A stretch of DNA of 39,788 nucleotides. It comes from Lentzea waywayandensis. Its GTDB lineage: Bacteria > Actinomycetota > Actinomycetes > Mycobacteriales > Pseudonocardiaceae. The notes under the pieces were generated by a model. It worked only from the letters and a program-made list of their open reading frames with translations. It was not told where the DNA came from and did not search any database. Made by a program: the position numbers and the translations under genes. The first letter of the stretch is position 1, and every line of letters begins with the position of its first letter. Where the stretch lies: positions 1-39,788 of the forward strand of contig NZ_FOYL01000027.1 in NCBI RefSeq assembly GCF_900115955.1, read 5' to 3'. Shown in pieces: positions 8,804-17,237 of the stretch.

Positions 8804-9479
8804 CTGCTGCCGAGAGCGTCCTCTTCGAAAATTGCAGTCGAATGAAATTCCAGGCTGCGGCAAGGACCCTTCGCGAGCACTAACAAATAGCGCGTAGCAG
8901 AGCTAGTAACGCACAGAACCACTCTCGACCTGAAACAGATTCAATTAACAGGCCTGGGTTGCCGCGATATGCGTGCAGCTTGCTCAGTTCACGTCGTAGG
9001 CCTGCGACCGATCTCAGGAACGAACGGCGTAGCTATCCAGAGACGAGGCGGCGATGTGGACGCCGTCAGCCGACGGTGGCACCGAAGAAGTCCACAACGG
9101 ACTCCGACAACTCGGACGAAGCGCTCACCTGGCGGGTCGACGAGGCCGGCAAGCCGGCGAACAGCGAGTAGCATCGAGGTCTGGCCGGACGCCTCCAGTC
9201 AGGCATGATCTCGGCCAGCCTGTGCGTGGCCACTGTGCACACATCGCGCTCAACTCACGCAGGCACGTTTGAGCCGCCAGCACCTCGGGCTGGGCCGTCG
9301 GATCGCTCCACGACGGGCCACCGTCAACCGCCGTGGACTCGGCGTCCTTACCGCGTCCCACAGGGCCAGGCGGTGGGGACGTACGTCGCACAAACCGTCA
9401 TCTGACGTATGCGGCCGCTGCATCGCGAACGTAGCTTTTCTGCCAAGAAATTCTGGCCTCTCTCAAGAAAGAAGCGGTC
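8804..9479. other. Gene-poor stretch between LuxR-LAL gene and hydrolase remnant
   Basis: Nearly 680 bp without a gene I can support. The first 150 bp are clearly less GC-rich (8,820-8,960). Around 9,050-9,175 one frame ends in a plausible acidic tail (DSDNSDEALTWRVDEAG), possibly a short 31-codon gene from GTG 9076, but there is no ribosome site or recognisable family. No repeats or insertion-sequence ends were found. Confidence 0.35.
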
Positions 9480-9850
9480 ATGACTCTGTTGCAGAACATC
9501 GTATGGATACACGGCGGTTTGGTCGAAGGCTCCGGCCTGCAGGGGGTGCACGATCTGCTGACTGCGAACGGCTTCGACGTCACCGGCGTGCGGGTCCCGA
9601 CCCAGTCGCCTGAGGACAGCGCGGCCTTCTGCTCTTCAACCGTGCCACGTTCACGCATTCGCTCGCCACGGATCTGCGGACGAAGAAGGCCGCCCCCATG
9701 GGGGGCTCTCACGTGCGATGGTGCGGCGGCGTAGTTAGCGGGTTGCACCGAGCTGGTACCCGCTCGCCACCGACGAGTGGACCATCGACGTCGCGCCAGT
9801 GGCGCCTGCTGCTCAGCGCGGTCCAGACAGAGCGTCGGTGGTGAACTGCC
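9480..9850 (+). pseudogene. Alpha/beta hydrolase (EstC-like), internally deleted and frameshifted
   Basis: An ATG at 9480 with an AAGAAAG-like site opens NIVWIHGGLVEGSGLQGVHD and LLTANGFDVTGVRVPTQSPED, the exact start of the alpha/beta hydrolase group with an HGxxxDGS oxyanion loop. The text then jumps, one frame over, to LFNRATFTHSLATDLRTKKA (around 9,630-9,690), which belongs to the lid region about 80 residues later in intact relatives. In yet another frame SWYPLATDEWTID (around 9,755-9,790) is the strand leading to the acid residue. The G-x-S-x-G nucleophile elbow is gone, so the gene cannot make an active enzyme. The end runs into the IS630 remnant on the opposite strand, so insertion may have broken the gene. 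Confidence 0.65.
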
Positions 9851-10080
9851 AGTCGACTCCGCGCTGATTCGCGTTGGTGGCGCGTTCCCAGGCGGCGAGT
9901 TCGGCGTTGAGGGTGTCGAGGTCGCCGATGCCGCGGTCAAGGCATTGCCGCGACAGTGTGGACGGTTCGATCTCAGCGATGTTGAGCCGGGACCCGCGTT
10001 CGGATGTGATGGATCTCCGGGCGCTGGGCCAGGGCGAAGGTCTCGTCGAGCGCGAAGGCTTCGCGGAGCGAGGTCCGGTT
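9813..10080 (-). pseudogene. IS630-type transposase, C-terminal fragment
   Basis: Read on the minus strand, NIAEIEPSTLSRQCLDRG, then TLNAELAAWERATNANQ and VDWQFTTDAL, ending at the stop complementary to 9813-9815. This is the C-terminus of IS630 transposases, where the catalytic Glu lies in 'LNIAEIE'. Just upstream, EIHHIRTRVPAQH in another frame corresponds to the preceding 'EIHHTPKHGSWLN' segment, showing a frameshift at about 9,985. The usual last residues (a positively charged tail ending near LYP) are replaced by SGPR. The N-terminal two thirds are missing. No inverted repeat was identified. Confidence 0.68.
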
Positions 10081-10367
10081 CATCGGCGGGCGAGCGAGGT
10101 CAAGATCGTGTACTCGGAGAAGTCCAGCCCTGACTAGCGCTTCAGCTGCGCGTCGACGCCGGCGTACAGGAGCAGAACTCGGCCAGCACCGGGCTCATGC
10201 GCCGGCACGCCGGCGTCGACCCTGTGACGTATTGGGACAGCGCGAGCATGTCGCGCTGTGAGTCGGTGTGAAGGTCCGCCGGGGTGTGGCCGGCGCCGAG
10301 CGGTGGCCCAGCAGTCGTGGGCACAGCGGGACGCCAGTGCTGCAGTTCTTCCCCTGCCCTTGTGCAA

Positions 10368-10700
10368 CTGGTGTGCCCCAGCAGGTCAAGACCTGGATCG
10401 ACGTAGCGATCGCCGGCGCGCCTTACCGGGATGAAGGGCTGCCCGACGGCAAAGCCGCCATCCTGCTGACCACGCGCGGCGGAAGTTACGGCCAGGGATC
10501 ACCTCGTGCAGGCTAGGACCACGACACGGCATACCTGCGACGCGTCCTCGCGGACCGCTAGGGCGCCGACCTCACCGCTGTCGAACGCGAAATGAACCTG
10601 GCGGGCATCAATCCGGCGTTGGACCCGCTCTTTGAGACCGCCGACCTGCTCCACAAGTCCGCGAACGAGACCGCCACCGGCTGCCGTGTGATCGTTCGTC
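10368..10700 (+). pseudogene. FMN-dependent NADH-azoreductase (AzoR-like), broken by two amber codons
   Basis: The frame carries VPQQVKTWIDVAIAGAPYRD, then LPDGKAAILLTTRGGSYGQG and SPRAG, a TAG at 10514-10516, DHDTAYLRRVLADR, a TAG at 10559-10561, and GADLTAVEREMNLAGINPAL. This follows the AzoR order (the Y/F-N-x-x-V-P FMN loop, then the RGGSY FMN phosphate site). In relatives both stop positions are tryptophan (SPR-x-GW-DHS and ADVWG-LEL), so each is a TGG to TAG change. Upstream the FMN loop reads PLCNW in a shifted frame and the N-terminal 100 residues are hardly recognisable. The gene has no intact counterpart in the window. Confidence 0.72.
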
Positions 10701-10885
10701 GACCGCCAGGCGCGGAACCGCCCGCGAGCATCCGACACACCGTCGGTGGCCACTGTGGACAGACAAGCCGCGAACAGACATTACTCTGCCCCAAAGGGAC
10801 GAAGAGAAACATCCGAAGTGTCGAATACCGTCGACCTCCCCGGATGACGATGCCGTCCCGCGTCCGGGCTCGTAGGCTCGCCGTC

Positions 10886-11578
10886 ATGCCGAGAACTCTT
10901 GTGGTCGACGACGACCCGATCGCGCAGGCAGCACTGGTGAGCACACTGGAAGAACTCGGACACGAGGTGCGCGCGGTATCCACAGCCAGCGCCGCGTTGT
11001 GCGCGGCGGGAGCCAGACAGCTGGACCTGGTTCTCTTCGACCTGGGCCTGCCAGAGATCGACGGCATGGCGGCGTTGCGCAAGCTGCGGAACCGCAGCGC
11101 CGTGCCAGTAATCGTGTCGACGGCACGCGCGGCCGAGGACTGGCTGCTCGCCGCGTTCGACGCCGGCGCGGACGACTACATCGTCAAACCGTACTCCCGC
11201 AGGCACTTGGCCGCCAGAGTCAATGCCCTGCTGCGTCGCTCCGGCAGGCGCCCGGTGACTGCCCAGAACGACGAAGAAGTGCTGATGGTGGGTGATGATC
11301 TCAAGGTGGACCTGGCCACCAGGACCGCGCGGCTGTGCGGGGCACCGTTGTCGTTGTCCAGGAGGGAGTTCGACCTGCTCGCATACCTCGCGACCAAGCA
11401 GGGAATCGTCGTCACGCGGCGGGAACTCGTCCGCAAAGTGTGGGAGCAGCCGCACACCGCAGACACGACGATCGCTGCGCACACCTCGTGGTTGCGTCGC
11501 AAGCTCGGCGAAACTGCCTCAGCGCCACGCTATCTGCACACTGTGCGCGGTGTTGGGCTGAAGCTCGTCGCCCCCTGA
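10886..11578 (+). CDS. OmpR/PhoB-type response regulator, orphan
   Basis: 230 residues. Receiver domain 1-120: acidic pocket D8-D10 (VVDDDP), phospho-acceptor D52 in LVLFDLGLPEIDG, T79 in VIVSTA and K101 in DDYIVKPYS, all conserved. A winged-helix Trans_reg_C domain spans about 133-229, with SLSRREFDLLAYLATKQG and the closing YLHTVRGVGLKLV. It binds DNA as a phosphorylated dimer. The start is ATG 10886; the frame runs upstream to 10592, but the receiver fold begins exactly at MPRTLVVDDDP. No histidine kinase gene is next to it on either side, so its kinase is elsewhere or it is regulated otherwise. It converges with the next gene, with only 38 bp between the stops. Confidence 0.95.
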   Translation: MPRTLVVDDDPIAQAALVSTLEELGHEVRAVSTASAALCAAGARQLDLVLFDLGLPEIDGMAALRKLRNRSAVPVIVSTARAAEDWLLAAFDAGADDYIVKPYSRRHLAARVNALLRRSGRRPVTAQNDEEVLMVGDDLKVDLATRTARLCGAPLSLSRREFDLLAYLATKQGIVVTRRELVRKVWEQPHTADTTIAAHTSWLRRKLGETASAPRYLHTVRGVGLKLVAP

Positions 11579-11616
11579 CGCGGAAGCACTCCCGGCCGAA
11601 CTCGTTCCACTGTGGA

Positions 11617-12114
11617 CTACGAGGACACCGACGACGCGCTCTGCGTCTCCAACCCCTCCACGATGCCCCCGAACCAGCCGACGGACTTCGCCACCGGCTT
11701 CCCGGCAGCCCGGCCGTCCTGCTCGGTCATCTCGCGGATCACCGCCAGATACCACCGGATCACGCGCGACCACGTCGGCACCGATCTCGCGGCAAGGCAC
11801 ACCACACCTCCGGACGACGGCAGCGTTCCGAGGTGCTCGATCAGCTGATCCGCGATCCAGTTCAGGCAGACGGCCTCCTGGCAGGCGAGCACCCAGTCCG
11901 GTTCCCCGGCCCCGAGTTCGGCGCGCAGCAGAGCGAGCAACCGCCGATCGGTGGTGACGTCCTCGGGCGCCAACGCCGTGCCCACTAACCGATAGGAGCG
12001 CGCACGGTGGTCCAGAAGCCGGAGCAGGCTCTCCGCGTAGTCGCGCAGCACACCGATCTCGAACTCGTCGAAGTACCCGACGACGTCCTCGTCACAGCGG
12101 TCCCAGCAGATCAT
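11617..12114 (-). CDS. Hypothetical protein, 165 aa
   Basis: An even, protein-like sequence from ATG 12114 (MICWDRCDEDVVGYFDEF) through RLVGTALAPEDVTTDRRLLA to VGWFGGIVEGLE. It is mostly helical, with no signal peptide or membrane segment, and five cysteines without a metal-site pattern. The frame can be extended to a TTG at 12195, but the added residues look random. Third-position bias supports coding on this strand. The family is not recognised. The gene is convergent with the response regulator and has no co-directional partner. Confidence 0.65.
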   Translation of the reverse strand: MICWDRCDEDVVGYFDEFEIGVLRDYAESLLRLLDHRARSYRLVGTALAPEDVTTDRRLLALLRAELGAGEPDWVLACQEAVCLNWIADQLIEHLGTLPSSGGVVCLAARSVPTWSRVIRWYLAVIREMTEQDGRAAGKPVAKSVGWFGGIVEGLETQSASSVSS

Positions 12115-12462
12115 CGGTCGATTACAAACCGCTGTCGTGAGCTCCGCCCCCCAGCGCGACCACCATGACCCCTGATGCCCGAGAAGGCTGCCCAAACGTG
12201 CGGATTCCCCCGGCCATCACGGATGCCACCGAGCTTCTCCGAACATGAACGGGACAAGCACGACATACGACGTGGGCGAACACAGGCACGTCTCCACGAG
12301 CCGCGCACTCACCCCAATGCTCCTTTGTCAAGCTCTCCCCAGGATCCCTGCCCGTAAGTGCAGAGACCTAGCACCAGCGCCGCGAGCGCGACTACGACCG
12401 TCCCTCACCGTCTAATCTCGGCCCGATCACGGAACGGTTTATTTCACCTATTCGGAGAAATC
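12115..12462. other. Intergenic region, divergent promoters
   Basis: About 350 bp with no supported gene. It separates the leftward hypothetical gene from the rightward lipoprotein gene and should carry both promoters. The stretch 12,420-12,460 is locally AT-richer (GGTTTATTTCACCTATTC), a likely place for the lipoprotein promoter and leader. Confidence 0.35.
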
Positions 12463-13302
12463 TTGCCACCACGCGGTAGAATGCTCATCGCCTCAACCCT
12501 GGCGCTGTTCGTCACCTTGACCTCCAGTGGCTGCAGCCATTCCGAAAACCACTACCTCGGCCTGCTGGGCCGCAGCACCACGGGCCGCCTGAACATCGGA
12601 ATCACCTTCGACCAGCCAGGACTCGGCCAGCGACTGGCCGACGACACCGTGCGCGGCTTCGACGTCGATGTGGCGAAGTACATCGCCAATGAATTGAACG
12701 TACCCGAACAGTCGATCACCTGGAAACAGGTGCTTCTCGCGAACCGCGAGGGTGCGATCGAGCGCGGCGAGGTCGACTTCGTCGCTGCCGCCTACTCCAT
12801 CACGCCGTCGCGGCAACAACGCGTGGCGTTCGCCGGGCCGTACTACATCGCCGGCCAGGACCTGTTGGTGCGCCAGGACGAGAAGTCAATCAACGGGCCG
12901 GGCGACCTGGCGTCGCGGCGGCTCTGCAGCGTCACGGGCACGACGTCGAGCGAGCTGCTCCGCCGGCAGTACGCGTCGACCGTTCGGCTCGTCGAGTTTC
13001 CACGGTTCGACCTGTGCGTCACCGCGCTGTTGAACTCCCAGGTAGACGCCGTGACGACCGACGACCTGATTCTGGCCGGGTACTCGGCGAAGAATCCCGA
13101 ACTGCTGCGGCTCGTCGGCCAGAAGTTCAGCGTGGAGCGCTACGGCATCGGGCTGCGCAAAGACGATGCCGATGGACGAAGGCGCGTCAACGAGGCGATC
13201 CAGAAGATGATCGCTTCAGGCGCCTGGAAAGCGGCACTGTCGAAGAACTTCCCCGACCCGGACTTCACACCGAGCCCCCCACCGCTCGCGGGCCGGAACT
13301 GA
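12463..13302 (+). CDS. Glutamate/amino-acid-binding lipoprotein (SBP_bac_3, ABC-type)
   Basis: 279 residues from TTG 12463, chosen because GGAG lies 5 nt before it; ATG 12481 and GTG 12358 are the in-frame alternatives. A lipoprotein signal peptide ends at LTSSGC (Cys about residue 24), so the protein should be anchored outside the membrane. The SBP_bac_3 pattern follows: LNIGITFDQPGL, VRGFDVDVAKYIANEL, the VDFVAAAYSITPSR loop, FAGPYYIAGQDLLVR and the AVTTDDLILAGY block near the end. Such proteins bind Glu, Gln or other amino acids. No permease or ATPase gene accompanies it, so it is an orphan receptor or serves a distant transporter; lipoproteins of this type can also act as sensors for Ser/Thr kinases. 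It is followed after 22 nt by the Ser/Thr/Pro-rich protein and is likely co-transcribed with it. Confidence 0.9.
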   Translation: MPPRGRMLIASTLALFVTLTSSGCSHSENHYLGLLGRSTTGRLNIGITFDQPGLGQRLADDTVRGFDVDVAKYIANELNVPEQSITWKQVLLANREGAIERGEVDFVAAAYSITPSRQQRVAFAGPYYIAGQDLLVRQDEKSINGPGDLASRRLCSVTGTTSSELLRRQYASTVRLVEFPRFDLCVTALLNSQVDAVTTDDLILAGYSAKNPELLRLVGQKFSVERYGIGLRKDDADGRRRVNEAIQKMIASGAWKAALSKNFPDPDFTPSPPPLAGRN

Positions 13303-13324
13303 ATCCCGATGTGAGGAGCTTTCC

Positions 13325-13765
13325 TTGTCCGAGCGCACCACCCGCGCGCAGCGCCTGCGGCCTCCGCTGATAGTCGCCTGCGCCTGCGCCGTGCTCATCC
13401 CAGCGGGCGTCGGTCTCGGCATCGTCGCGAGCCCACCGCGCTCTGGCGAACGCGCGCCTAGCGTGGTGCCGGCAAACAGCGGGCTCGGTGTGCCCAGCCT
13501 GGTTCCGGCGGAGACGACGTTCATCACGACGGATGTCGTTGTCTCGTCGGCGGAATCCGTTACGCCGAGCAAGAACCCCCCGCGTTCCACCACGACACGG
13601 ACACCGTCATCCAGCCGCGGCACGCAGCCTTCAACACCTCGGCCGCCGTCCTCCACGCCCTCACCGGCAACCACCACACCGCCCTCCAGCGCCAGCACAC
13701 CGCCGAGCAGTTCTTCTTCACCGACAAAGGAAAACCACGACGGCTGCGTCTCCTTCGCGTGCTGA
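13325..13765 (+). CDS. Membrane-anchored Ser/Thr/Pro-rich extracytoplasmic protein
   Basis: 146 residues from TTG 13325, with GAGGAG at 13313-13318 at ideal spacing. A short basic N-terminus (SERTTRAQRLRPP) is followed by one hydrophobic segment at about 14-34, then a tail of nearly pure Ser, Thr and Pro (about 80-135), ending DGCVSFAC with two cysteines. Such tails are extended, lie in the cell wall and are often glycosylated in actinomycetes. No folded domain is visible. It probably forms a two-gene unit with the amino-acid-binding lipoprotein. The family is not recognised; the low-complexity tail makes similarity searches unreliable. Confidence 0.78.
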   Translation: MSERTTRAQRLRPPLIVACACAVLIPAGVGLGIVASPPRSGERAPSVVPANSGLGVPSLVPAETTFITTDVVVSSAESVTPSKNPPRSTTTRTPSSSRGTQPSTPRPPSSTPSPATTTPPSSASTPPSSSSSPTKENHDGCVSFAC

Positions 13766-13913
13766 GCCGCCGGTCGACGACCAGCCACCACTGGTCGGCA
13801 AAGCATTAGTGGCCACGGTTTCTGCCCCCTGAGTGCGGAAGCAAGCTCGCGAACTCGGACGGCTGGTTCAATCAAGAGTTCAAGCGATTCGTGGTCGCAC
13901 ATGGACATCAAGC

Positions 13914-14929
13914 GTGTCCTACGGACTGGGCGTCGACCTCGGCACGACCTAGCCGGTAACTCGGCGGAGTCCCAGGCGCACCTGTGCCCGCAGCGCGTTT
14001 CCGTTCACACAGAAGGCGTCTCGCCCACCCGACGCCTTTGCCGATCGGCGGCACCACGTGGTCACCCGCCGCGCTGATGGCGGCGCAACTGCGGGACGTC
14101 CTGGCCCTCGTGACGGCGACCAAGGGACACGCGCCGGACGTCATGGTGCTCACGTGCCCGGCGGTGTGGGGTCCTTACCGCCGTGAGCACTTCACGGAAG
14201 TGCTCCGACTGGCCGGTTGAAGAACGTCCGGATCGTCACCGAGCCTGAAGCAGCCTCGATGCATCACTCCGCCGAGCGCAGGCTCGGCGACGGCGAGACG
14301 GTCGGCGTGTATGACCTCGACGGTGGCACGTTCGACGCCAATGTGCTGTGGGCACGACCACACGGCATGGCGACCCTGGGGACTCCAGAAGGCGTGGAAC
14401 GCCTGGGCGGCATCGACTTCGACAGCTCGCTGACGGCGTTCTCGACAGCAGGCTCGGCGGCGAGATCTCGCGGCTCGCCCCGAAGAGCCCTCAGCAGGCG
14501 AGGATGCCGAATGCGGTGCGCGAGCAGTACCGACAGGCCAAGGAGGACCTGTCCACGGAGACCGAGAACGTGCTGCGTAACGACCTGCTTGGCGGACGGC
14601 GCGAGATGATGGTGACCCGCGGCGAGTTCCAGGAAGCCATCGAGCAGTACGTCGCGCTCACCATCGAAGCGCTCACCCGGACGATCAACTCGGCAGGCCT
14701 GCGCCCGAAGAACCTGGCGAGCGTGCTGCTCGTCGGCGGATCATCAGGGATTCCCCTGGTGGCTCAGACGATGTCGGCCGTGTACGGCAAGCCGGTGCGG
14801 GTCGGGCTTCACCCCAAGCTCGCCGTCGCGACGATCGCCCGTGCCGCGGCGCAGGCGCCGACCTGCCAGAACATCCCTATCTTCGTCACGGTACCCGTTG
14901 GCCACGGCCGTAACCCGAACGGCGAGTGA
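13914..14929 (+). pseudogene. Hsp70/DnaK-like ATPase, broken by a stop codon and frameshifts
   Basis: GTG 13914 starts YGLGVDLGTT, the Hsp70 phosphate-1 loop, but a TAG at 13950-13952 follows where relatives have Tyr or Phe. A second frame (13,984-14,219) gives HPTPLPIGGTTWSPAALMA and VLTCPAVWGPYRREHF. A third (about 14,219-14,450) gives VRIVTEPEAASMHHSAERR and the phosphate-2 loop YDLDGGTFDANV (normally DLGGGTFD). A fourth (to 14,929) gives RLGGEISRLAP, LTRTINSAGLRP, the adenosine motif LLVGGSSGIPLVA with the usual Arg replaced by Gly, and GLHPKLAVATIARAA. Together they cover the actin-like ATPase of the actinomycete Hsp70-family proteins that normally continue into a membrane segment and an extracellular domain; that part is absent. 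Several lesions in one gene exclude function. Confidence 0.85.
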
Positions 14930-14981
14930 ACACGTCCGTGCGTGAGATGTGATGCCAGGCAGGTCCGCTTGGTTGTCGGCT

Positions 14982-15164
14982 TCAGGTGATGGTTGACGAT
15001 TCGGATTCACTGCGGTTCTGTGATTCTGCGCCGCCATCGTGGACCGCCTCACGTACGGCGGCAACATCATCTAAACCGGCCTCAACTCCTAGCGGCTTGC
15101 TCAGACTCGCCTGCAGACCGAACGTGGCGGCACTGACGGTTTGTGTGCGTTGCGGTAACGTCAT
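14982..15164 (-). CDS. Small hypothetical protein, 60 aa, translationally coupled
   Basis: Its ATG (15164-15162) overlaps the TGA of the preceding gene (15163-15161) as ATGA, the usual sign of translational coupling, which is the main reason to believe the gene. The protein starts MTLPQRTQTVSAATFGLQAS and ends in a polar tail rich in Ser and Glu. No cysteine, no signal peptide, no membrane segment. Not recognised. Size and position would allow a precursor peptide or a small regulatory protein, but there is no modification enzyme nearby, so no function is proposed. Confidence 0.5.
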   Translation of the reverse strand: MTLPQRTQTVSAATFGLQASLSKPLGVEAGLDDVAAVREAVHDGGAESQNRSESESSTIT

Positions 15165-15631
15165 CGTTGTCTGAGGTGGACATCCAGGACACGCCGGGCG
15201 TGTGTGACACCCAGGTCTGCGCCGCCTTCGGGGAGCTGGACAGCGCCGTCAATGCCCCATCGGTTGGTGCGGTCCAGTTGTGCTACCAGTCGACCGCCTT
15301 CAAGCCAGTGCAGCGCCGAACGGGCCAACCGCAGCGACTCCGCTGCCACATTGCCGCTCATGCACCGTTGCAGGCTGTTCGCGCACCAGTCACCCCACTC
15401 CCAGCTGCTGGACAACCGATGCCGCATCGATGCCAGACGCATGGCCGGCACCCGTCCAGGCAGTGTGGGAACGTCGGCGACGAACATCGTCAACGCCAGC
15501 ACCGAGTGAGTCACCCTGTACTCGAAACATGCCGGAGACAGACCTGGATCGGCGTATACGAGCAGGTCGCCAGCGACGTGGTCGGCGCATAACCAGCCGA
15601 TCGGCACATCGAGATCGTTGTCGTTGGACAT
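15161..15631 (-). CDS. Hypothetical protein, 156 aa, in operon with IscA-like gene
   Basis: ATG 15631 lies one base beyond the stop of the IscA-like gene (TGA-G-ATG), so the two are almost certainly translated from one message. The sequence begins MSNDNDLDVPIGWLCADHV and contains WEWGDWCANSLQRCMSG in the middle and ALHWLEGGRLVAQLDR later. Four cysteines, three tryptophans near the centre, no signal peptide or membrane segment. The frame could extend to 15673 but this would overlap the upstream gene. The family is not recognised. Linkage to an Fe-S carrier suggests, but does not show, a role in cluster assembly or a cluster-containing enzyme. Confidence 0.7.
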   Translation of the reverse strand: MSNDNDLDVPIGWLCADHVAGDLLVYADPGLSPACFEYRVTHSVLALTMFVADVPTLPGRVPAMRLASMRHRLSSSWEWGDWCANSLQRCMSGNVAAESLRLARSALHWLEGGRLVAQLDRTNRWGIDGAVQLPEGGADLGVTHARRVLDVHLRQR

Positions 15632-15632
15632 C

Positions 15633-16082
15633 TCAGTGGAAGGAATCACCGCACGCGCACCCGCCCTGCGCATTCGGATTCTCGATCGTGAACCCCTGCT
15701 TCTGCAGCGTGTCTACGAAATCGATCACCGCACCATCGAGGTAGAGGCCGCTCTTCTTGTCGACCAGCACAGCAACGCCGTCGAACCACAGAACCGACTC
15801 GCCGGCGCTGACCATGGCGGCGCGCTGAGCCGCCATCTCCTCGTCATCCGGCTCAGCGGCCCCCTCGTCGGCACGCTCGGCCAGATCCTTCGCTAACACC
15901 TTCGTGTACTGGTCATCGAAATACAGCTGATAACGCAGACCCGCGCACCCGCCCGACTCAACCCGGATCCGCAGAGCCAAGCCTGATGCCCCCTCGGCTG
16001 CCAACAGCTTGTCCACCTTGACAACAGCCGCCTCAGTCAACGACACCGCGTACTGGGGCGGCACCACTACGTCTTGCTGCAT
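15633..16082 (-). CDS. A-type iron-sulfur carrier, HesB/IscA/ErpA family
   Basis: 149 residues from ATG 16082, with GGAAGGGA a few bases upstream (the frame runs to 16118). The three ligand cysteines of the family are present: C46 in ESGGCAGLRYQLYFD, and C142 and C144 in GGCACGDSFH at the C-terminus. The fold starts with VSLTEAAVVKVDKLL. The family binds a 2Fe-2S or 4Fe-4S cluster as a dimer and passes it to apo-enzymes in the cytoplasm. Compared with a normal length of about 105-120 residues it has an acidic, Glu/Ala-rich insertion at about 60-93 between the first Cys and the hydrophobic strand VLWFDGVAVLVD. It is first in a three-gene unit with tight or overlapping junctions. The insertion is unusual and may bind the partner protein. 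Confidence 0.92.
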   Translation of the reverse strand: MQQDVVVPPQYAVSLTEAAVVKVDKLLAAEGASGLALRIRVESGGCAGLRYQLYFDDQYTKVLAKDLAERADEGAAEPDDEEMAAQRAAMVSAGESVLWFDGVAVLVDKKSGLYLDGAVIDFVDTLQKQGFTIENPNAQGGCACGDSFH

Positions 16083-16440
16083 CTGAATCCCTTCCGCAAG
16101 CCAGCTTGTCTTAACCACGCGCAGCCGACCACGATCGGAGCGTCACCTACCCCCCTGCATACACGTAGATCAAGAGAGGAACGGCTCACCGAGCGGGCAG
16201 GCGACCCTTTTGACGGCAAACACTGCCCCAACCGCGCGGCAATTCACCAACGCCGGCTACTCCCACGGAGGCCAGACCGTTTAACACTGTGACGCCACTA
16301 TCAAGGGCGCCAACGGTGTCGGTACGCGATGGGCCAAGGCCCACCCTTGACACCACCGTCACAGTGCCAACTGCGGCCAGGGTCGTGGAAGCGGGGGTGA
16401 AAGCCACCACCCCACCCAACTTCCGGACTTTGACCGCAGG
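16083..16440. other. Non-coding stretch upstream of the IscA-like operon
   Basis: No supported gene. It should carry the leftward promoter of the IscA-like operon. Frames in both directions here are Gly/Val- or Pro/Thr-rich by composition only. Confidence 0.35.
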
Positions 16441-16450
16441 AGCGCCGACC

Positions 16451-16791
16451 ATGAACAACAACCACCGCCACCAGGCCCAGCCTGAACAGCTCGCCATCTG
16501 GGCCTCTAAGAGCTGGAGGCCCAGGCCGTCGCCGCGCGCAGCCGCCCGGCACCCAAGCCCGCACCCGTGGCCGTCCCCGCCGCCGAGTTCACACCCGATA
16601 TCAAAGCACCGGTCGCCAAGATCGTGTTCCGGTCGGCGAGCACGCTGAAAGGCCCCTTGATCCCCGCACGGCGCGGAGAGCGAAGAGCCGTCCATGATCG
16701 ACTCTTAGGCCGTGGGACGTTCAAAAGCGACCGTATGCAACCGAACCAGGTGCGACAGCGATTTGGTGGCCAGCGCAACGGGTTCATCTGA
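16451..16791 (+). pseudogene. Possible remnant of a PriA-like N-terminus (weak)
   Basis: MNNNHRHQAQPEQLAIWAS from ATG 16451, then one frame over RPAPKPAPVAVPAAEF and IKAPVAKIVFRSAS, and at the end QPNQVRQRFGGQRNGFI. The order resembles the start of actinomycete PriA (PEQL-LW, Lys/Pro-rich linker, LPVARV-V, and QPGVRVRVRFAGQ-VDGF), but the stretch between the last two parts (16,660-16,740) does not fit. There is no helicase part downstream. The similarity is from memory and short; chance cannot be excluded. From 16,800 to 17,237 I see nothing to support a gene. Confidence 0.25.
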
Positions 16792-17237
16792 TCACCACAG
16801 GTCTCCGGCTCGACCAGGGCATCCAGGTTCACGGCCAGTCCGGGTCCAAGACCTCAGCCCGTTGCGACCACCGCCAGGACCCCGGGACTGCTCGACCGCA
16901 AGCGGCTCGGGATCGTCGAGCTCGCCCCGGCTCGCCAGACCACATCCTGATCCGCCCCGGTGGCCTCGAAGACGATCCTCGCACCCCCGCCACCCAGCTC
17001 ACAGGCTTCATTGCCAAGCTACAGCCGCTGCTGACGTTCGTTCAAATTAAGCCGGATCGCATCGAACGGCGGGGTGCAGACTCCATGGTGACCGGTATAG
17101 CGGAACCTATGACTCTCCACAGTCGATTGATTAATCGTTTCACTACGAGCCTAACGTGCGAGAATCGCGAAGTGCACCGATGAACATTCGCCACTGCAAT
17201 CGGCACACTCCGGCTTCCCGCAGCGGTAGGTCTACAT

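Noticed and set aside
9076..9171. Possible 31-codon gene with acidic tail (DSDNSDEALTW)
   Set aside because: GTG start without ribosome site, no conserved family, too short to separate from chance.
10514..10561. Amber suppression or genetic recoding as the explanation for TAG at Trp codons
   Set aside because: The same gene also has a frameshift and a lost N-terminus, and neighbouring remnants carry shifts and deletions, so ordinary decay is simpler.
10592..10885. N-terminal extension of the response regulator frame
   Set aside because: The upstream part covers the end of the azoreductase remnant in the same frame; the receiver domain starts cleanly at ATG 10886.
16800..17237. A short frame with protein-like codon use (DHILIRPGGLEDD, TGFIAKLQPLL)
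   Set aside because: No start, no family match and no continuation; it may be another remnant but cannot be supported.
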